This document shows, in pieces, positions 1 to 9,185 of a stretch of 64,000 nt of DNA. The translations under genes were made by a program, and so were the position numbers. The DNA lies in assembly GCA_021324305.1 (NCBI GenBank), contig JAJPJI010000007.1, positions 1-64,000 on the forward strand. The letters are read 5' to 3'. The notes beneath the pieces were generated by a model. It ran no database searches. It was not told the DNA's origin and saw nothing but the letters and a program-made list of their open reading frames with translations. Positions within the stretch are counted from its first letter, which is position 1. Every line of letters starts with the position of its first letter. The DNA is from Gammaproteobacteria bacterium. GTDB lineage: Bacteria > Pseudomonadota > Gammaproteobacteria > DSM-16500.

Positions 1-1035
1 CTTATTCAGTTCTGACGCGGTCACACCCAGAGTGGTTTCAAGGGTAAGCACTTGTTCAGGTCTATCCTGTTCATTACGCACGATACTCGTTGCGACATTG
101 CTAACCCTGAAATAACTGGATGCGTCAGGAACCAGGACTTTTCCCTGTACCTGTCCGGTTGTTTCAGAAGTACCAGTAATGGATTTGATGCCTTTATCCA
201 GTGTCAGCACCAGGTAACGTTCAACCTTTGGCAATGGCAGGGATTCAGAATGGATGTAAGCAGTACGCTTGTGTTCATCGAAAGTTAAATCAAACTTGAA
301 TGGATTGATATTGTTTTCCTGGCTGCCATTATCCAGCGTCTGCCACATCAGAGTGATTTTGTTATTCAAGCTATTCGTGTCTACCGGGAAGTTGAAGTTA
401 ACCGTAGCGACAGCTGCTCTTGATTTTGGATTCTGAGGATCCTGGTAGAATTTGAATTCGCCTATTGTGGCAGCGAAAGGCAATGTCGAAAACGTATAGT
501 GCAAACTTTCCATCCGGGTGCCGGATGCAAAGAAATCATTGGCAAAATCAACGGCATAGGTTTGCCCTGCCGGCCAGTCTGTTACAGGCACGAAAATGAG
601 GCGGCTGTCTGAGTCCCAAATCCATTTGCCATTGATCGAAGGTGTAATCGTAATCCCTTTCGTCACTTCCTTGCCTATCAGATTAAGAGGGGCGACAGGT
701 TTGTTATTCAGCTGCTCATTTGTCGGGATGCCAAAATCAATGGTCAGGACATCCGGAATCAGGACTTTATCGACGGGTGTGATTTTGGGCGGAGTAATCC
801 TTGCTATGACGCGTTCCGGTTTGGGGAGAGATTGATACCAGTGATATCCATAAACGAGTGTGCACACGAGAATAAGGGCAATGATGACTATTCCCCAGAA
901 TTTCACCGGCCTTGCACTAGCCTTGTTTTTCAAATAGTTGATCCAGGGCGGAGTGTTCCAGGAGATTTTTCCGAATAGCAGATGAAAGAAGGAAGCCAGG
1001 ACAGTGTATATCTTCGTGAGTATATTCTTTGGCAT
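1..1035 (-). CDS. Alpha-2-macroglobulin family protein, N-terminal part (cut by window edge)
   Basis: Translating the minus strand from the ATG at 1035-1033 gives 345 codons without a stop, running off the left edge. Residues about 46-63 form a single hydrophobic segment after a basic, cytoplasm-like N-terminus, so the protein is probably anchored in the inner membrane with a large periplasmic part. There is no lipobox, unlike E. coli YfhM. The following sequence is beta-rich, with the look of the MG1/MG2 start of bacterial alpha-2-macroglobulins (GKWIWDSDSRLIFVPVTDWP, then an FxSGTRME-type stretch). Bacterial alpha-2-macroglobulins trap proteases in the periplasm and are typically linked to pbpC, which lies divergently 160 bases away and supports the call. 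In E. coli the two genes are co-directional; here they diverge. The thioester region lies outside the window. Confidence 0.8.
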   Translation of the reverse strand, partial: MPKNILTKIYTVLASFFHLLFGKISWNTPPWINYLKNKASARPVKFWGIVIIALILVCTLVYGYHWYQSLPKPERVIARITPPKITPVDKVLIPDVLTIDFGIPTNEQLNNKPVAPLNLIGKEVTKGITITPSINGKWIWDSDSRLIFVPVTDWPAGQTYAVDFANDFFASGTRMESLHYTFSTLPFAATIGEFKFYQDPQNPKSRAAVATVNFNFPVDTNSLNNKITLMWQTLDNGSQENNINPFKFDLTFDEHKRTAYIHSESLPLPKVERYLVLTLDKGIKSITGTSETTGQVQGKVLVPDASSYFRVSNVATSIVRNEQDRPEQVLTLETTLGVTASELNK

Positions 1036-1198
1036 AGAGAGCCCTATTTACTCTGTTTGTTAAGGTCATCTTGAGTTCCCTTATTTTTCCCATGCTGTCC
1101 GGGACAGAAGAGAATTCTCAAGTTGACGTGCTATCTTCATCTGTGTCATAAAGTGGCTCGATTAACGCGAGCGGTTGTTAATAATATTACATCTATCT

Positions 1199-3514
1199 AT
1201 GACACACTATTTGAAGTGCATCAGCATAACCTTAGTTGTGCTTATTGTCAGCATGTGGGCAATATTATTTTTCTCACCAATTCCGCCATTGCTGACTGGA
1301 GTGAATTATTCGCACGCGGTTTATGATACACACAAGAAACTGCTCAGACTGACCCTGAGCCAGGACGCCAAATACCGCCTGCTTACATCATTGCCGGATA
1401 TTTCTCCCTTACTCATTGAAGCAACCCAGTTACAGGAGGACCAGTATTTTCGCTGGCATTTCGGCGTGAATCCCGTATCGATTCTGAAGGCGGGATGGAG
1501 AACGTATATTATGGGTCCGCGGCGCATGGGAGCTTCAACCATCACAATGCAGGTGGCGCGCATACGTTATGGAATTAATTCAAAAAACTTGTCAGGAAAG
1601 ATCTGGCAAATTATACGCGCACTGCAGCTCGAGGCGCATTATAGTAAAAACCAGATCCTGGAGGCATATCTAAATCTCGCGCCCTATGGAAACAATATAG
1701 AAGGTGTTGGGGCCGCCAGCCTTATTTATTTTGGCAAACCCGCACGAGAACTGACGCTGCCCGAGGTTCTGACATTGGTCGTCATACCCCAAAACCCGAC
1801 GAAACGAATACCTGACAGAGGAGTGCTTAAGGGAATACGCAACAAATTATATGCTCGCTGGATCGCGTCACATCCCGAAGATAAAAATAAGCAGTCAATC
1901 ATGGAATTGCCATTGCAGATGCGCAGCGTGCATGCCATGCCGTTTTTGGCTCCGCATTTTGTCAACAGTGTATTGTCCAGCCATGCAAATAACAGTTACC
2001 AGATAGTCACGACACTGGATATGGAATTGCAAAAGATAATTGAGCGTGTGACCAGCAAGTATATCGCCCGCAAGAGCAATCTCGGGGTTCATAATGCTGC
2101 CGTGCTGCTGGTGGACACACGTGATATGAGTGTGAAAGCCATGCTGGGTTCGGCGAATTTTTTCAATCCAGTAATTGGCGGACAGATCAATGGAACCGAG
2201 ATAAAACGATCACCGGGATCAACGCTCAAACCATTTATTTATGCATTAGCGATGGACCAGGGATTAATCCATCCTGCGACAGTGCTGAAAGATGTGCCGC
2301 ATAGTTTTGGCAGTTATAATCCGGAAAATTTTGATAATGATTTTGTCGGACCTATCAAGGCAAAGGATGCGTTAATTACCAGCCGAAACATCCCCGCGAT
2401 TTACCTGGCTGATCAACTCAAGCATCCGAATTTATATGAGTTATTGCAGCAAGCAGGCATACGTGACCTTAAGGATGAATCATACTATGGCCTGGCGCTG
2501 GTACTGGGCGGTGCAGAGATGAGCATGCAAGAGCTGGCTGCATTATATGCCGCGCTCGCAAACGATGGTGTCTGGCGGCCGATTCGTTTTATGCAAGGCC
2601 CCGAACGGCGAGCCGGAAAGAGATTGTTGAGTCCTGAAGCGAGTTATCTGGTGATCGATATGCTGAAAGACACCCAGTCTTCTGACGTCAGCTTTTCCGG
2701 ATCGTTATCGCAGCAGCTGCAGCCTGCCTGGAAAACCGGAACATCGTCCGGATACCGGGACGCATGGACGATAGGGATAGTTGGTCCCTATGTCCTGGCT
2801 GTTTGGATAGGCAATTTTAATAACCAGGGCAATCCGGTCTTTATTGGCAAGGAAATCGCTGCGCCACTGTTTTTTGAAATCATTAATGCGATTAACATGC
2901 AGTCTGGACTACTTGCAATTCCGCACAAGTATCCTGATCGCATGAATCTCACCAAAGTCGAAGTTTGTAAATCATCCGGTATGCTGCCTACACGATATTG
3001 CAGGGATACTGAAAGTGTCTGGTTTATACCGGGTAAGTCGCCGATCAAGACTGACACGATTTACCGCGAGGTCGCGATCGATAACAAGACTGGGCTTAGA
3101 GCCTGTCATTTTGATAACAGTACGCGTTTTGAGGTTTATGAATTCTGGTCATCGGATTTATTGAAAATTTTCCGGCGCGCCGGTATTCAGCGGCGCATAC
3201 CTCCGCCCTATAACGCTGATTGCACGGTTGGTTCCAAGGTTGGCGAAGGATTTGCGCCGCAAATTGCTTCGCCTCAAACACAGGTTAATTATGTCGCGCG
3301 AATTGATTCCAACCAGACATTGATTCCATTGACAGCAGTGGTGGATGCAGATGTCAGAAATCTGTATTGGTTTCTGAACGACTCGTTTCTTGGCAAGACG
3401 ACGCGTGACAAGTCCTTTTTATGGAGAGCAAAATCAGGGAATTTTGTAATCAGGGTAGTGGATGACTTCGGGCGCTCCGACGTGCGTGATGTGACGGTGA
3501 AACTGGAAAATTGA
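1199..3514 (+). CDS. pbpC: Penicillin-binding protein 1C (bifunctional transglycosylase/transpeptidase)
   Basis: Class A penicillin-binding protein of about 771 residues. A membrane segment lies near the N-terminus (about residues 8-27). A GT51 transglycosylase domain follows, with the catalytic Glu in QLQEDQYFRWHFGVNP (about residue 80) and the motif ASTITMQVAR. The transpeptidase domain carries S341-TLK (SxxK), SRN (SxN, about 395) and KTGTSSGYRDAW (about 512). The last 90 residues match the beta-rich BiPBP_C domain that is peculiar to PBP1C, ending in WFLNDS and VVDDFGRSDV. It polymerises and cross-links peptidoglycan in the periplasm. The ATG at 1199 is preferred; a TTG at 1175 in the same frame would add eight residues, and neither start has a clear ribosome binding site. 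It is divergent from the alpha-2-macroglobulin gene, its usual partner. Confidence 0.92.
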   Translation: MTHYLKCISITLVVLIVSMWAILFFSPIPPLLTGVNYSHAVYDTHKKLLRLTLSQDAKYRLLTSLPDISPLLIEATQLQEDQYFRWHFGVNPVSILKAGWRTYIMGPRRMGASTITMQVARIRYGINSKNLSGKIWQIIRALQLEAHYSKNQILEAYLNLAPYGNNIEGVGAASLIYFGKPARELTLPEVLTLVVIPQNPTKRIPDRGVLKGIRNKLYARWIASHPEDKNKQSIMELPLQMRSVHAMPFLAPHFVNSVLSSHANNSYQIVTTLDMELQKIIERVTSKYIARKSNLGVHNAAVLLVDTRDMSVKAMLGSANFFNPVIGGQINGTEIKRSPGSTLKPFIYALAMDQGLIHPATVLKDVPHSFGSYNPENFDNDFVGPIKAKDALITSRNIPAIYLADQLKHPNLYELLQQAGIRDLKDESYYGLALVLGGAEMSMQELAALYAALANDGVWRPIRFMQGPERRAGKRLLSPEASYLVIDMLKDTQSSDVSFSGSLSQQLQPAWKTGTSSGYRDAWTIGIVGPYVLAVWIGNFNNQGNPVFIGKEIAAPLFFEIINAINMQSGLLAIPHKYPDRMNLTKVEVCKSSGMLPTRYCRDTESVWFIPGKSPIKTDTIYREVAIDNKTGLRACHFDNSTRFEVYEFWSSDLLKIFRRAGIQRRIPPPYNADCTVGSKVGEGFAPQIASPQTQVNYVARIDSNQTLIPLTAVVDADVRNLYWFLNDSFLGKTTRDKSFLWRAKSGNFVIRVVDDFGRSDVRDVTVKLEN

Positions 3515-3639
3515 GTAATTAATGGCTGGAATTATCATGAATCATCGTATTGTTTCAATCCATGATAAAAAATGCAGATATAAATATAAGTAATGAATTC
3601 AGTGTATTACAAGCTCTACCTCTGTTATTGATCATCATG

Positions 3640-3672
3640 CTTAAGCTTTTCTTAAGTTAGAACTGCTACCGT
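3640..3672 (+). promoter_or_regulatory. PmrA-type tandem box and promoter of the FAD/CaaX protein
   Basis: CTTAAG-N5-CTTAAG lies at 3640-3656, a perfect direct repeat with an 11-base period. Ten bases later comes a weak -10 candidate, TACCGT (3667-3672). CTTAA-N6-CTTAA is the PmrA recognition pattern known from enteric bacteria and from Legionella/Coxiella effector promoters. The same box with the same spacing to its -10 occurs at 55283-55315. The coding region starts about 95 bases after the -10. Confidence 0.65.
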
Positions 3673-3767
3673 AAAAGAACATCGATCAAATTGCATTCTC
3701 AATTCAAGTCAAGCTAATTCGTTCTGCATACGTTTTTCAGGATGAGAAAAATATAAGGAGCGTAACC

Positions 3768-5606
3768 ATGCCACTGACACACATTAACAGAAAGTACCTG
3801 CTTGAATTTATTCATCAAAACAAGCTTCATATCAAAGCAAAAGAAGGCTGGGAAAATTTCTCACAAAATCTGCGGCAGCCAAAGGCGCTGGTTCTGGATA
3901 TTGAAGATGTCGAGTCATTACAGAAACTGGTCAAGGAAATTTATTCACTAAACGAAGAGCCAGAAGACCCAAATGATCGGATTTTATACCGGGTTGCAGC
4001 AGGCGGCAGGGATATACCATACAGCGAATCATTTTCATTAACGCCGGGCGCTGAAGCGGACATTGTGTTTCGCCTGACCGGGGAGGAATTTCACTATCTT
4101 GAAGAAACAGAGAATGAGAAGGTTGTCCGTGTTGGCGCGAGCATGCAGATTGGAGAGCTGGATGAGAAATTATACCATCATTATAATTTGATTTTACCGA
4201 CTTCGAGCCTCATTAAATACCCAACAGTTGCTGGGCTCGCCGCAAATGCCGGACACGGGACAGGTGTTGAGCAGCCGGGATTTGCGGGATTGTTTACTTC
4301 CATGACATTTTTATTGCCGAGTGGCGAAATTGTCACGATTGATGAAAGTGATCCTGATTTCGAAATATTGCGTGGCGCAAATTTAGGCTTGTCCGGGATC
4401 TTGTTATCAGCTGAGCTCAAATGTGTAACAGCAAAAAAATTGCGTTGTCAAATTGAAGTTCGCAGTCTTGCTGATTTTCTTGATGAAGTGAAGCAGGGGT
4501 TATATTTTAAGGATCCGTACACCAGCGCCATGTATGTTCCAACCTATTATCCAGACGAGTTGACAAATCGTGAGCTGAAGAATGTCATTGTCTATCGTTT
4601 CAATCCAGTTGACAGGGAAGTAGATGATCATAATAATCATCCGGTCCTTTCCCATCTCGCGCAAAAATTTGAAATTACCCTTGAAGAAGGGTTTCATGTC
4701 ACCGACTTGCTGAGTCTTGTACCAGAGCTGATACCAGATTACATGCGTTATCTGGTCACACGTGGCGCGATAGGTGAAAAAGACCATATGATAATTGGTG
4801 ACTGGCCAAATGTGTATCATTACCAGGTTGAATATCCGCACAAGATCAATGATGTTGATGTCCTGTTTCCCGTGAGCATGGATAGCCACGAAATTGTTGA
4901 TGCCTTTGTGAAAATGGCGCAGACGAATGAGGAATACGCCAAGAAAGGACAATATCCGGTTACCTTTGCCGCGTATGCGCGGTTTATCCAGGGAACCAAT
5001 GGCGGATTATCAACAAGTGCGCATGCATCAGGGCAACATGTTTGCGGGTTTGATATTGTTTCAAGTCCGGGCATTCCAGGATTGGAGGCATACAGGAATG
5101 AGATGTTTGATTTTCTCATCAGCAAACTGCATGGAAAACCGCACTGGGGAAAATATGCGCCGGAAGATCTTGATTATAAAAAAATCTATGGCGAAGATAT
5201 GACAAAATTCGTAGACACCATCAAACAGTGGTATGCAAAACATGGCATGGATCTGACGAGAAGCCCGCTGTTGAATACTTTTCTCTGTCATGTTCTCGAC
5301 TTGCCCGAATATGCTCCGAATGTCGAATCCAGGCAAGCCATTTTCAATCAATCAATTTGTACGACGAAAACAGCATGTTCGATGGCCAGGGTAGTGCTGC
5401 CGATGATTGAGGGTGACGATGAGCATGCAATACGCTTACGCAAGCGATTGCATGCAATTGCGGAAAGCAAGCTATCCAGCTCCAGCCAGACTGTATTGCA
5501 TGTTCCATCAACTGAGCAGAAGAGAACAGTCAGGAAACACGGGGAGCAGCCTGAGCCGGCAAAAAGAGATGTGCGAGAATCTTCACGGTGTTGCATCCTG
5601 ATATAA
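3768..5606 (+). CDS. FAD-linked oxidase (aldonolactone-oxidase-like) with C-terminal CaaX box; effector candidate
   Basis: A 612-residue protein with a PCMH/FAD_binding_4 domain (about residues 35-225). The glycine-rich stretch GLAANAGHGTGVEQPG and the GLSGILLSAEL segment are the usual FAD contacts. The C-terminal half ends its catalytic domain with KPHWGK, as in D-arabinono/L-gulono-lactone oxidases, so an aldonolactone or similar polyol substrate is possible; the true substrate is unknown. From about residue 550 the fold gives way to a polar, basic tail (EQKRTVRKHGEQPEPAKRD) ending in SSRCCILI. The last four residues, C-I-L-I, form a CaaX prenylation motif preceded by another Cys, as in Ras-type hypervariable tails. 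Bacteria do not prenylate proteins, so this suggests delivery into a eukaryotic host cell. The start follows the ribosome site AAGGAG. A PmrA-type box lies 112 bases upstream. Effector status is inferred. Confidence 0.85.
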   Translation: MPLTHINRKYLLEFIHQNKLHIKAKEGWENFSQNLRQPKALVLDIEDVESLQKLVKEIYSLNEEPEDPNDRILYRVAAGGRDIPYSESFSLTPGAEADIVFRLTGEEFHYLEETENEKVVRVGASMQIGELDEKLYHHYNLILPTSSLIKYPTVAGLAANAGHGTGVEQPGFAGLFTSMTFLLPSGEIVTIDESDPDFEILRGANLGLSGILLSAELKCVTAKKLRCQIEVRSLADFLDEVKQGLYFKDPYTSAMYVPTYYPDELTNRELKNVIVYRFNPVDREVDDHNNHPVLSHLAQKFEITLEEGFHVTDLLSLVPELIPDYMRYLVTRGAIGEKDHMIIGDWPNVYHYQVEYPHKINDVDVLFPVSMDSHEIVDAFVKMAQTNEEYAKKGQYPVTFAAYARFIQGTNGGLSTSAHASGQHVCGFDIVSSPGIPGLEAYRNEMFDFLISKLHGKPHWGKYAPEDLDYKKIYGEDMTKFVDTIKQWYAKHGMDLTRSPLLNTFLCHVLDLPEYAPNVESRQAIFNQSICTTKTACSMARVVLPMIEGDDEHAIRLRKRLHAIAESKLSSSSQTVLHVPSTEQKRTVRKHGEQPEPAKRDVRESSRCCILI

Positions 5607-5729
5607 GACTGATATTACTTTTTCCAGTGCGATATGCCAGAGTCTCGCCTGCCGCCTGTTGAATTTCGTAGTAATTTTTATTTATTCATGATTAAATTCA
5701 GTGAGCTGAATGATAATTAATGCTTAACT

Positions 5730-6305
5730 ATGCCTATCACAAAAATTCATCAATGGCTGGAGAGAGAAAAGAAACTAGGGTCACAATTTCCGGACCGCAT
5801 GGTATTGGCGACAGCAGGCAAGAATGCGATACCGCATTGCCGTATTGTTGCGATCAGGGAAATCACCACCAAAGGAATATTATTTTTTACTCAGCGCGGC
5901 ACAAGAAAAACCGTGGAAATGTCAGAGAATCCGCATGCCTCCATGACATGCTGGCTGCCTCTGCAGCAGCGGGAAATCATGATCGATGGAGTGATCGAGC
6001 CGCTCGAACCGCAAGAGAACGACTATTACTGGTCGCTCAGGCCAAAAGACAGGCAACTTAAATTCTCGGCATACGCACCCACATCGGGACAATCTATCGC
6101 GTCGCTGGCTGAGTTGGAGGTACGTTTTGCAGAACTCTCATCGCAATATCAGAACCGTGATGTGCCTATGAGTGATTACTATTGTGGCTATCGATTAATC
6201 CCCCACACAATCATTTTTTATACGCTTGATGATGATTATTTTTCCGAAATCATCAAATTCACTTATGATAAGCGGGTGTGGCAACAGCAACTGTTGTCGC
6301 CATAA
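5730..6305 (+). CDS. pdxH: Pyridoxamine 5'-phosphate oxidase family protein
   Basis: A 191-residue protein in line with PdxH (about 200-220). It aligns by eye to the FMN-binding split barrel: RMVLATAGKNAIPHCRIVAIRE, then GILFFTQRGTRKTVEMSENP (FMN phosphate contacts) and the helix RPKDRQL. PdxH oxidises pyridoxine or pyridoxamine 5'-phosphate to pyridoxal 5'-phosphate. The C-terminal signature is eroded: the WGGYR-type motif reads YYCGYRL, and the terminal R-L-x-P that holds substrate in PdxH reads LLSP. It may therefore be a true but divergent PdxH or a paralogue with another flavin substrate. The DUF4286 gene follows closely and may share its transcript. Confidence 0.72.
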   Translation: MPITKIHQWLEREKKLGSQFPDRMVLATAGKNAIPHCRIVAIREITTKGILFFTQRGTRKTVEMSENPHASMTCWLPLQQREIMIDGVIEPLEPQENDYYWSLRPKDRQLKFSAYAPTSGQSIASLAELEVRFAELSSQYQNRDVPMSDYYCGYRLIPHTIIFYTLDDDYFSEIIKFTYDKRVWQQQLLSP

Positions 6306-6328
6306 ATAACAAATGTTGGAGTCTTTCG

Positions 6329-6649
6329 ATGGTGATATATGAAGTAAATTTGACTGTGAATAATGAAATATTTGAAGATTACTATCAATGGCTGATCAAG
6401 CATGTTGAAGAAATGTTCCAGTTCCGGGGTTTTAAAAAGGCCGAGATTGCGAAGGAAAAGAAATTGAATCAGGAGTCAGAGGATAAGACAAAACTGACCG
6501 TGCGTTACAGTATCGACAATGAAGCTGATTTAAACGACTATCTGCAGAATTTTGCTACGACTATGCGTGAGGCAGCGATAAAGAAATTTGGTGACAAATT
6601 CAGGGCTGAGAGAAGGATATTTACTGAACCGTTGGAAGTCGTCATCTAG
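6329..6649 (+). CDS. DUF4286 family protein
   Basis: A small 106-residue protein beginning VIYEVNLTVNN and ending FGDKFRAERRIF, with a central VRYSIDNEADLNDYL. This is the pattern of DUF4286, a dimeric alpha/beta-barrel-like family with no established function. The ATG at 6329 is chosen because GGAG lies seven bases before it; a longer open frame reaching back into the pdxH-like gene lacks support. It lies 23 bases after the pdxH-like gene, so co-transcription is likely. Confidence 0.75.
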   Translation: MVIYEVNLTVNNEIFEDYYQWLIKHVEEMFQFRGFKKAEIAKEKKLNQESEDKTKLTVRYSIDNEADLNDYLQNFATTMREAAIKKFGDKFRAERRIFTEPLEVVI

Positions 6650-6829
6650 CATGGAGAGGCGTTGCATTTTCATCTGGTAAGATTCGCAATTCAAAATTTT
6701 TAAATATTGTGATTTCGATGATTTTTAAAACCAGAGGTAATTCGAATCTGTCTGATTTCCAGGAAGATATGCCGATTTGGAGTTATAGAACTGCATGTCA
6801 AAATGATTGTGATGTGTTTCCATTCAAAT

Positions 6830-6863
6830 GCAGCGGGGGAAAATAAATCTCGTTCCCCGCTGC
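6830..6863. terminator. Hairpin between DUF4286 gene and cyclophilin gene (weak)
   Basis: GCAGCGGGG(G)A at 6830-6840 pairs with TTCCCCGCTGC at 6853-6863 around a 12-base A/T-rich loop. It sits between two converging genes, 20 bases beyond the cyclophilin stop. There is no clear T-run on either side, so it may be a processing or termination hairpin. Confidence 0.4.
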
Positions 6864-6882
6864 TCGCCGGTGCTTCGGGAAG

Positions 6883-7380
6883 CTACTCTTCTTTTACCGT
6901 GACTTTTTCAATGACAACGTTATCGACGGGCACATTTTGATGGCCGGCACGCGTTGTGGTGGGAACTTTCTTGATTTTATCGACCACATCCATACCTTCA
7001 ATCACTTTTCCAAAAACACAATAGCCCCAGCCATTGGTTGATTCAGAGGTGAAATTAAGGAAATCATTGTCTACCACATTAATAAAAAATTGTGCACTGG
7101 CTGAATGCGGATCAGATGTTCTTGCCATTGCGATGGTACCCCGTTTATTCGGGAGGCCTTTATTCGCTTCATTTTTTATGGGTGTCTGAGTTGCTTTTTG
7201 CTTCATACTGGTATCAAAACCACCGCCTTGAATCATAAATCCATTCATGACCCGATGAAAAATCGTTCCTTCATAATGCCCGTTTTTTGCATAATTCAGG
7301 AAATTTTCTGCGGTCACAGGTGTGTTGACCGTATCCAGCTCGATGGTAATATCGCCAAAATTGGTATGCAATGTGATCAT
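6883..7380 (-). CDS. ppiB: Peptidyl-prolyl cis-trans isomerase, cyclophilin type
   Basis: 165 residues, the size of E. coli PpiB. The cyclophilin core is complete: [16 protein letters not shown] with the catalytic Arg, [20 protein letters not shown], and [19 protein letters not shown]. There is no signal peptide, so this is the cytoplasmic isomerase that helps fold proteins at Xaa-Pro bonds. GGAG precedes the ATG by five bases. It is separated from the downstream pntB gene by about 90 bases and is transcribed in the same direction. Confidence 0.95.
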   Translation of the reverse strand: MITLHTNFGDITIELDTVNTPVTAENFLNYAKNGHYEGTIFHRVMNGFMIQGGGFDTSMKQKATQTPIKNEANKGLPNKRGTIAMARTSDPHSASAQFFINVVDNDFLNFTSESTNGWGYCVFGKVIEGMDVVDKIKKVPTTTRAGHQNVPVDNVVIEKVTVKEE

Positions 7381-7469
7381 TGTTTCTCCAGTTTATTTTA
7401 TAGGATGACTTTGCAAGAGGTGCGCAGTATACCGGAATAGCAACCTTTGTCATACTATGAGATGTTGCC

Positions 7470-8861
7470 TCAGGCCCCCCAGGCACGTTTAAATCCGTAT
7501 GCCAGTTTGCTGAGACTGTCTTTGGCATCCCCGAACAGCATCCAGGTATTGTCTTTATAATAGAGATCATTTTCAACGCCGGAAAACCCAGGACTCAGGC
7601 TGCGTTTCAGCACGATCACTTTTTTAGCCTTGTCGACATCCAGAATCGGCATGCCATAGATGGGGCTGGATTTGACGGTGCGCGCGGCTGGATTCGTCAC
7701 ATCATTTGCTCCAACCACAAGCACAATGTCTGCGTGTGGAAATTCAGGATTGATCTCATCCATATCAAAGAGATCTGTGTAAGGAACATTTGCCTCTGCA
7801 AGCAGAACGTTCATATGTCCTGGCATTCTTCCTGCGACAGGATGAATGGCATATTTAATACTGATGCCGTTGGCCTTGAGTTTGTCTGCGAATTCGCGCA
7901 GCGCATGGTGTGCCTGCGATGCAGCCATCCCGTAACCAGGTGCGATAATGACCGTTTTCGCCTGCTCAAAAAACTGTAATGCATCTTCGAAAGAAATTGG
8001 CTGCGGTTCTTTTGTATCGGATGTCCGTTTGGCTTTTGCCTCTGTTTCTTCCATTCTGCCGAATGCGCCAAACAATACATTCGTTATAGATCGATTCATC
8101 GCCTTGCACATGAGAATCGAGAGTATAAATCCCGAAGCGCCATCGAGTGCGCCGGTAATGATTTGAATACGATTTGCCAGCATGAAACCCATCACTGCGC
8201 CGGTTAAACCGCCATAAGAGTTAAATATGGCGATAACAACCGGCATGTCAGCTGCGCCTATGGGTGTCACAAGAAATAATCCAAAGAGGAATGAAAGCGA
8301 CAGCAGGATGTAAAAAACCGTATTCATTTCAGGATTGAGAGAGATATATACGAGCATGGCAATCATGATAATGAAGAGTGAAATATTAACAATATTTTGT
8401 CCCTTATAGGTGATAGGGTGGCCGGGCAGAATACCATGCAATTTGCCAGCGACCATTAAACTGCCTGTGAATGTCAATGCGCCGAGCATGACTTCAACGG
8501 CAACTATTCCCATGCTGGCTGATCCAAGAGAGGCGTGATAGCGATAATATTCGGCGATACCTATCAGGCAGGCAGCAAGCGCACCGCCAGCATGCGAGAG
8601 AGCAATCCGCTGGGGAATTTTAGTCATGGGTATCCATAAGGAAATTGGCAAACTCAATAAAGTGCCTGTGACCAGTCCGGCGATAATCCATGTATAATTC
8701 ACAATTTGCTGATTAAACAGCGTACCAACAATCGCGATCAGCATGCCGAACGAGGCCAGATTCATACCGCGTCTGGCAGTTTCCGGAGAGCCAAGTGAGC
8801 GTATGCCCAATATGAACATCACTGATGCAATCACATAACATAGTTGCAGGATACTCATCAT
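7470..8861 (-). CDS. pntB: NAD(P) transhydrogenase subunit beta
   Basis: 463 residues, the usual PntB length. About eight or nine membrane helices fill the first 260 residues, followed by the soluble NADP(H)-binding domain III with APGYGMAASQAHHAL, HPVAGRMPGHMNVLLAEA, VVGANDVTNPAA, VDVDKA-like LDVDKAKKVIVLKRSLSPGFSG and GDAKDSL. With the two alpha polypeptides it couples proton entry to hydride transfer from NADH to NADP+. Its start overlaps the stop of the preceding subunit (ATGATG), showing translational coupling. Confidence 0.96.
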   Translation of the reverse strand: MMSILQLCYVIASVMFILGIRSLGSPETARRGMNLASFGMLIAIVGTLFNQQIVNYTWIIAGLVTGTLLSLPISLWIPMTKIPQRIALSHAGGALAACLIGIAEYYRYHASLGSASMGIVAVEVMLGALTFTGSLMVAGKLHGILPGHPITYKGQNIVNISLFIIMIAMLVYISLNPEMNTVFYILLSLSFLFGLFLVTPIGAADMPVVIAIFNSYGGLTGAVMGFMLANRIQIITGALDGASGFILSILMCKAMNRSITNVLFGAFGRMEETEAKAKRTSDTKEPQPISFEDALQFFEQAKTVIIAPGYGMAASQAHHALREFADKLKANGISIKYAIHPVAGRMPGHMNVLLAEANVPYTDLFDMDEINPEFPHADIVLVVGANDVTNPAARTVKSSPIYGMPILDVDKAKKVIVLKRSLSPGFSGVENDLYYKDNTWMLFGDAKDSLSKLAYGFKRAWGA

Positions 8862-9160
8862 TTTTTGTCCTGTTTCTTTTCTTTCTTGAACATCTTGAGA
8901 ATTCTGTCTGTAATCAGAAATCCGCCAACAACATTGATGGTTGAACAGGTGACGGCGAGATACGCGAGCAGGTTGGTAACAATGTCATAATTCTCACCCG
9001 CGACAACGATGGATCCGACCAATGCGATGCCTGATATGGCATTGGTTGCCGCCATAAGAGGAGTATGCAACAGGGCAGGTATGCGGGAAATCAGTTGAAA
9101 GCCGAGGAATCCGGCAAGTATAAAAATATAAATATCATATATTCCAAGTCCAGTTGGCAT
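8858..9160 (-). CDS. pntAB: NAD(P) transhydrogenase alpha-2 subunit (membrane part)
   Basis: A 100-residue protein with three hydrophobic segments, corresponding to the C-terminal membrane part of the E. coli alpha subunit (FLGFQLISRIPALLHTPLMA, then ISGIALVGSIVVA). Together with the separate alpha-1 gene upstream it shows the split, three-polypeptide form of the proton-pumping transhydrogenase. The ATG has AGGAAT seven bases upstream. The C-terminal tail is lysine-rich (FKKEKKQDKK). Confidence 0.93.
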   Translation of the reverse strand: MPTGLGIYDIYIFILAGFLGFQLISRIPALLHTPLMAATNAISGIALVGSIVVAGENYDIVTNLLAYLAVTCSTINVVGGFLITDRILKMFKKEKKQDKK

Positions 9161-9185
9161 GATGAAATTCCTTTCTGATCTTCAA

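Noticed and set aside
4500-4952. 150-codon minus-strand open frame inside the FAD oxidase gene
   Set aside because: Antisense shadow of a conserved gene with no start signal.
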